From: Bretschneidera sinensis
Lineage: Eukaryota; Streptophyta; Magnoliopsida; Brassicales; Akaniaceae
Assembly (NCBI GenBank): GCA_023935145.1
Contig: CM043698.1
Coordinates: 34,877,001 to 34,941,000, forward strand
Length of the DNA stretch: 64,000 bases
Direction: 5' to 3'
The notes beneath the pieces were generated by a model. It searched no databases. It saw only the letters and a program-made list of their open reading frames with translations, and was not told the DNA's origin. How positions within the stretch are numbered: position 1 is the first letter of the stretch; the number at the start of each line of letters is the position of its first letter. Positions 61,201-64,000 of this stretch are shown here, in pieces. Position numbers and translations under genes: made by a program.

Positions 61201-63299
61201 CTTCAACATTTTAATTTGTTTTGGATGTCCTAAACAGTAACATGCTCTGGAATCATTTAGAACTTTTGTGACTGGCAGGAAGTACTAATTTGTATTACTT
61301 GCTTATTTATTATGTTGGTTCTTCTTATTGTTCATCATGCTAATTGTTCTTTTACTTCCAAGGGTTAAATTTGGTACAAAAGAACCAATCAGTTATGTAG
61401 CATCCTAAACAATATTAATCCCTTAATTTACCATGTAATCTCAATTCGTCACATTTACTTGGCATTTGACGCTGACAAAGAATTAAGATTGATTTCTTTT
61501 TATCGAATATGACTTCTAGGAGCGAGAGTTGTATTTTGGGATCTGAGAGACATGTTCCTGTTACACTTATATCGTGGTAATGTTGAAAGTGCTCGCTTGG
61601 AGAGTTTTCTTCCACATGTTGATACTGTAAGATAATAAGCTGCATAGCCTCTCTCTCTCTCTCTCTCTCCCTCTATCTGTGTGTGCGTGTGTTTAATCAA
61701 GAGATATCCTCTTAACCTTAGAAGCACTAATATAGGTCCTCGACCATATATGTGGTTTGATCGATGACACAGTCAGAGACCTTGTGGTTTTAAGCATCTG
61801 TCGAGCAGCATTGGTATTCTCTTGTCCTTATTATGTAATCAGTTGAGGCCCTTCTTTATTGGGTTAAAGTTGTATGCTTCTGTGGTTCAGGAAGCTTATG
61901 TTTGGGTGTTGCTTGATGGAGGTCCTTCTCGATCATTTTCTGATTCGGATATCATGCTGATGGAAGAGGATCTTAACATATTGAAGGTAATTTTTTGTAT
62001 TTTATTGTACAGCAGCAAGACACCCCCAACCGCCCCCCCAAAAAAACAAATAAAAGAAAAAACCAGGAAAAGAAATATGGGAAAAAGCATATTTTACACC
62101 CTTAATGGAGAGGAGAGGAAAATGAGGAAAATGGGGGCTATTAAAGACAGATGGTTTTACACCCTTAATTTTCAGTTCAATGGTTGGTCTTTTGCAAATG
62201 AGAAGTTAGTAGAGTTTATTGAATTTTTGGCATGTAAATATTAGTATTGTATATGGGTTGGCACCTCCTTGGTGCCCTTATTAATACTATGCTTATTAAA
62301 AATAAGGTTCACCATGCTTAACAAATAGAATAATGATATTCTGACTTCTTTTCGTTTTGCTCCTATTTTATACAGTTATGTTTTATATGTGGAAGGTAGG
62401 GCTCTATCTTGACCCATGTGCTAATGTTTTCACAGCATTGATTGATTTTCAGCACCATATTGTTAATCAAAAGTTGGTGAAAGTTCGTGACTCTGTTACG
62501 TAAAATCGAGACTTGTGGTTTGATGACTGGCATGCAAATAATATAATTTTCTTTTGAAATGATCCATATTGCACAAACTTAAGTTATCTTTGAGTTGCCT
62601 TCAGGCTATTTGAATGTTTTAGGAACATTTATGATCAATAACGAATGACCCAATGAATTGTTAGTAGTGCTTCCACCTACATACTGAGATGTGATATCCG
62701 TAGATTGTTGAATATGGAACCAATAGCCTGCGCCCATATTATAAAATGGCAAGGATCAGTTGCCATTCAAATTGGCAAGTATGTAATTTTGTCGTCGTGT
62801 TCTTTTCCCCTAAAATTTCTGGTACATAGATATAACTTCCTGGATTTGTATGTAGTTCCTACATGTTATCAGTTTATTATAAAATGTTGTATTGCTGATG
62901 GATATCTGCTGCTTTTCTTTCTAGGAATTCTTCATTGCTGATGGAGAAGGCCTTCCCCGTTCACTAGTTGAGAAAGAAGCGAAATTTGCAGAACAGATAC
63001 TTACCTTATTTTCTCTTGAGGTTCAATACCTTCTAATTAAGCATTCGATGCCCTAAACCAAACGGTTGAGAACTGGCAGTTTGATAATATTTTTTTTTCC
63101 TTTTCTTTTTGGCAGACTGAAACAGTTATTCAAATGTTGATGACTGCAAGTGAACTCATTTCTATGGGATTTGATTCACATAAACGTGGTCACATGCGCT
63201 TGGAAGATGCCCACATATTGGTACGAGTTCTATGCCATAAGAGAGACAGAGAAGCCTCCAAGTTCTTAAAAAAGCAATATCAGCTCCCCATGTCTTCAG
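40275..63299 (+). CDS. Plant MUN-domain protein (DUF810; PATROL1/At4g11670-like), C-terminus beyond window
   Basis: Exons: 40275-40452, 40944-41008, 41534-41804, 42002-42068, 42291-42444, 42967-43134, 44119-44217, 44336-44545, 44645-44746, 45178-45408, 45785-45865, 46612-46698, 46875-47060, 47154-47312, 48454-48546, 53292-53363, 53714-53831, 55364-55536, 56992-57076, 60000-60137, 61520-61626, 61736-61813, 61891-61986, 62925-63020, 63116-63299. Phases agree throughout: 1,099 residues plus one base, without a stop. The N-terminus LLQRYRSDRRKMLEFLLSSG and RTGLSDDDLRE are typical of the family. The middle has YHLNVRLYEKLLFGVFDIL, then an MHD1-like region (DWEPLSFQQRQAASIIEVFR, residues 718-780) and an MHD2-like region (VWVLLDGGPSRSFSDSDIML to LPRSLVEKE, about 960-1040). 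Munc13-like plant proteins act in exocytosis; PATROL1 controls delivery of a plasma-membrane H+-ATPase. Intron 5 is GC-AG. Confidence 0.92.
42445..42966 (+). other. Non-canonical GC-AG intron of the MUN gene
   Basis: Exon 5 must end at CAG before gcaagc to keep the family frame (IRGQMQ, then ISETMDA), so the donor is GC. The surrounding CAG|GCAAG context is the usual strong context of plant GC donors. The acceptor is tactag|ATTTCAG at 42966. Confidence 0.8.
43135..44118 (+). other. Intron 6 of the MUN gene
   Basis: About 1 kb with no recognisable element apart from a short (GT)n run near 44067-44080. Confidence 0.5.
47465..47860 (-). mobile_element. LINE 3'-end fragment in MUN intron 14
   Basis: Read on the minus strand it resembles the tail of the LINE at 48752-50010 (atttattcagaaaa then cagtacacaaag matches the counterpart at 48777 onward). 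5' truncated, no usable frame. A run of 14 C lies just before it at 47424-47437. Confidence 0.55.
48752..50010 (-). mobile_element. 5'-truncated LINE (different clade) in MUN intron 15
   Basis: Minus-strand frames encode the end of a non-LTR reverse transcriptase: WRKLLKIRPLAKPMLNHIIG and FWNWPAARYE, then the zinc-binding region with RLTTRTRLKHWEF, WYHVLQRCEITG and KSISAQILKLAWNA. The tail ends at the T-run at about 48752. Frames are broken. Confidence 0.8.
50260..50690. repeat. Dispersed repeat with GTACCG/CGTACC motifs
   Basis: It begins near cttggaaccgcgattcgg and ends with several copies of cgtacc/gtaccg words (aacgtaccgcggggagg, gcgtaccgagttcctgg). This is a TE-type repeat without coding frames; its class is unknown. 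Confidence 0.4.
51080..51600 (-). mobile_element. L1-type LINE 3'-end fragment in MUN intron 15
   Basis: The minus strand matches the zinc-binding end of LINE element 2 (LWEMAYRVLGISWVVSVSVQ, with LFGLCGMKEIKG) and ends at ttttataagtaaag. Same family, opposite orientation to the host gene. Confidence 0.75.
51640..52300 (-). mobile_element. LINE remnant with RNase H-like domain
   Basis: Minus-strand frames contain WVKINIDNCSKENLEMAGVR and, after breaks, CFRQGNQCANRLASFG. These are the start and end motifs of the RNase H (RVT_3) domain of some plant LINEs. Interrupted by stops. Confidence 0.6.
52370..52465 (-). mobile_element. LINE tail, about 95 bp
   Basis: The minus strand shows the family 3' end (gggttgcacccccttggtgc), then a T/A-rich tail. 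Only the tail remains. Confidence 0.6.
54080..54412 (+). mobile_element. L1-type LINE 3'-end fragment in MUN intron 17
   Basis: It contains EIRAWSGLKASK-like and FWIVWRERNWRAFDDV-like remnants and the tail gtgttgcactttcttggtgc, then ttacttataaaaaaa. Confidence 0.75.
55640..55712 (+). mobile_element. LINE tail fragment in MUN intron 18
   Basis: The piece gggttggcacccccttggtt followed by an A-rich end is the 3' tail of the local L1 family. Confidence 0.5.
57190..58400 (-). mobile_element. 5'-truncated L1-type LINE in MUN intron 19
   Basis: Minus-strand frames encode the zinc-binding RT end (KKVSFFAWDASWKKILTTAN) and match LINE element 2. The tail sits at about 57195. The long plus-strand frame at 57768-58229 is its antisense and not a gene. 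Confidence 0.75.
58950..59365 (+). mobile_element. L1-type LINE 3'-end fragment in MUN intron 19
   Basis: Frames include CVLGISWVMTSSIQDEIWAW and LVWNERNRRSLMEWKNRL. The tail is tgggttgcacccccttt, then tattaataaaaaatg. It lies about 550 bp from the inverted copy at 57190-58400. Confidence 0.75.
61645..61676. repeat. (CT)n microsatellite
   Basis: CT repeat in MUN intron 21, followed by a GT-rich stretch. Confidence 0.8.
62080..62305 (+). mobile_element. LINE tail fragment in MUN intron 23
   Basis: It includes a short RT-end remnant (AIKDRWFYTLNFQFNGWSF) and the tail gggttggcacctccttggtg, then ttattaaaaataag. Confidence 0.6.
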
Positions 63300-64000
63300 G
63301 TAATATTTTCATTCTGATGTGATTGCTTTATGTACAATATTTAATATTACTGATTTCATCTATTATGATACGTAATTTTCAGTTTGGTTATAAAATATAA
63401 TTGTATTACGTGCAAGTAATGTGTCATGGCAAAAGAGAAGGGGGGAAGCAACATGATATTGAGGTGAATGTTCACATAAACATGTAAGAGAAATTTTATC
63501 AGGGCTTTTCCTTTTATTTGGGAATTGAATATTCATTTCCCAAGCCCCTGCCCTCTCCCCCTCCCCAAAAAAAAAAAAAGGGAATTACAAACCTGTTAAA
63601 AGATATGCTCAGACCTAGAAGTGTTCTGCATATTCATCATTGCTACAGCAGATCTAGAAAACTTTTGTTGTAATCTCCATCCATAAATGATAAATGTTTG
63701 CTGCGCACCTAGCACTTTCTATACTCCAAAGACCACAAATTCTTGTCTCCCACTCTCTTTAGCTCCAATCAAGTTAAACATCCCATCTATCAATATTCCT
63801 CTGAAAACTGCATATATCAAGAATTTCAGCCCAAACCTAAGCTAAATTGACAGTCAAAAAGTAGATACACCTTTGGTAATTTGGTATTAATTAGAAATGA
63901 CCATTGTTTCCTTCTACATTTCTAGATGCATCATCTCTCTTTCAGTGTAATGATGCATTTAACTATACTTTTTCAAATTTCACAGCACTTGGCTTGTAGT
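63300..64000 (+). other. Intron 25 of the MUN gene, to window end
   Basis: The donor at 63300 is standard. An acceptor-like tttcacag at 63978-63985 would add ALGL and a stop at 63997-63999. Family members usually continue past this point for tens of residues, so the true last exon probably lies beyond the window. Confidence 0.4.

Noticed and set aside
1..64000. tRNA, rRNA, snoRNA or bacterial-type operon signals
   Set aside because: None could be recognised by eye; gene structure is purely nuclear-plant in type.

Overview
This is nuclear DNA of a flowering plant, most likely a woody dicot. The evidence is AT-rich intergenic DNA, genes with many GT-AG introns, plant-only gene families (IQD, neprosin/DUF239, plant MUN/DUF810) and a Ty1/copia element with a plant initiator-tRNA-Met primer site. 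Long introns packed with L1-type LINE remnants would fit a genome such as Vitis, but species cannot be settled from the sequence.

Layout. (1) 1-3131, + strand: 3' part of an IQ67-domain calmodulin-binding (IQD) gene, upstream exons outside the window. (2) 3132-8053: TE-rich intergenic DNA with two copies of a foldback element, a roughly 1.1-kb Mutator-like element with long inverted ends and an imperfect 9-bp target duplication, and an orphan first-exon candidate on the - strand. (3) 8054-11078, - strand: a complete seven-exon neprosin-family gene encoding 395 residues. (4) 11346-16524: a duplicated AT-rich segment split by a decayed Ty1/copia element (12074-16156) with both LTRs and a 5-bp target duplication. 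(5) 17841-22870, - strand: broken gene pieces, namely an RFC2 pseudogene lacking its ATPase core, the first two exons of snRNP SmD1, and a GC-rich coding-like block. (6) 22900-26288: AT-rich DNA with a foldback MITE. (7) 26289-38885, + strand: a complete five-exon membrane RING-H2 E3 ligase gene whose third intron has grown to 9.8 kb through two LINEs, one of them carrying a solo LTR. (8) 40275 to beyond the window, + strand: a plant MUN-domain (DUF810, PATROL1-like) gene; 25 exons giving 1,099 residues were read, with LINE pieces in its introns.

The genes do not form a pathway. The IQD protein suggests calmodulin/cytoskeleton signalling, the neprosin protein a secreted glutamic peptidase, the RING protein membrane-associated ubiquitination, and the MUN protein vesicle tethering or exocytosis. 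The RING-MUN order looks like the Arabidopsis At4g11680-At4g11670 pair, recalled from memory, so it may be conserved microsynteny.

No convincing new multi-gene system was found. The most unusual items are the cluster of same-strand gene fragments at 17.8-22.9 kb, the apparent paired cysteine loss in the neprosin C-terminus, the GC-AG intron and NAGNAG acceptor in the MUN gene, and the layered TE structure inside introns. Exon boundaries were placed by hand from splice signals, reading frame and recalled family conservation.
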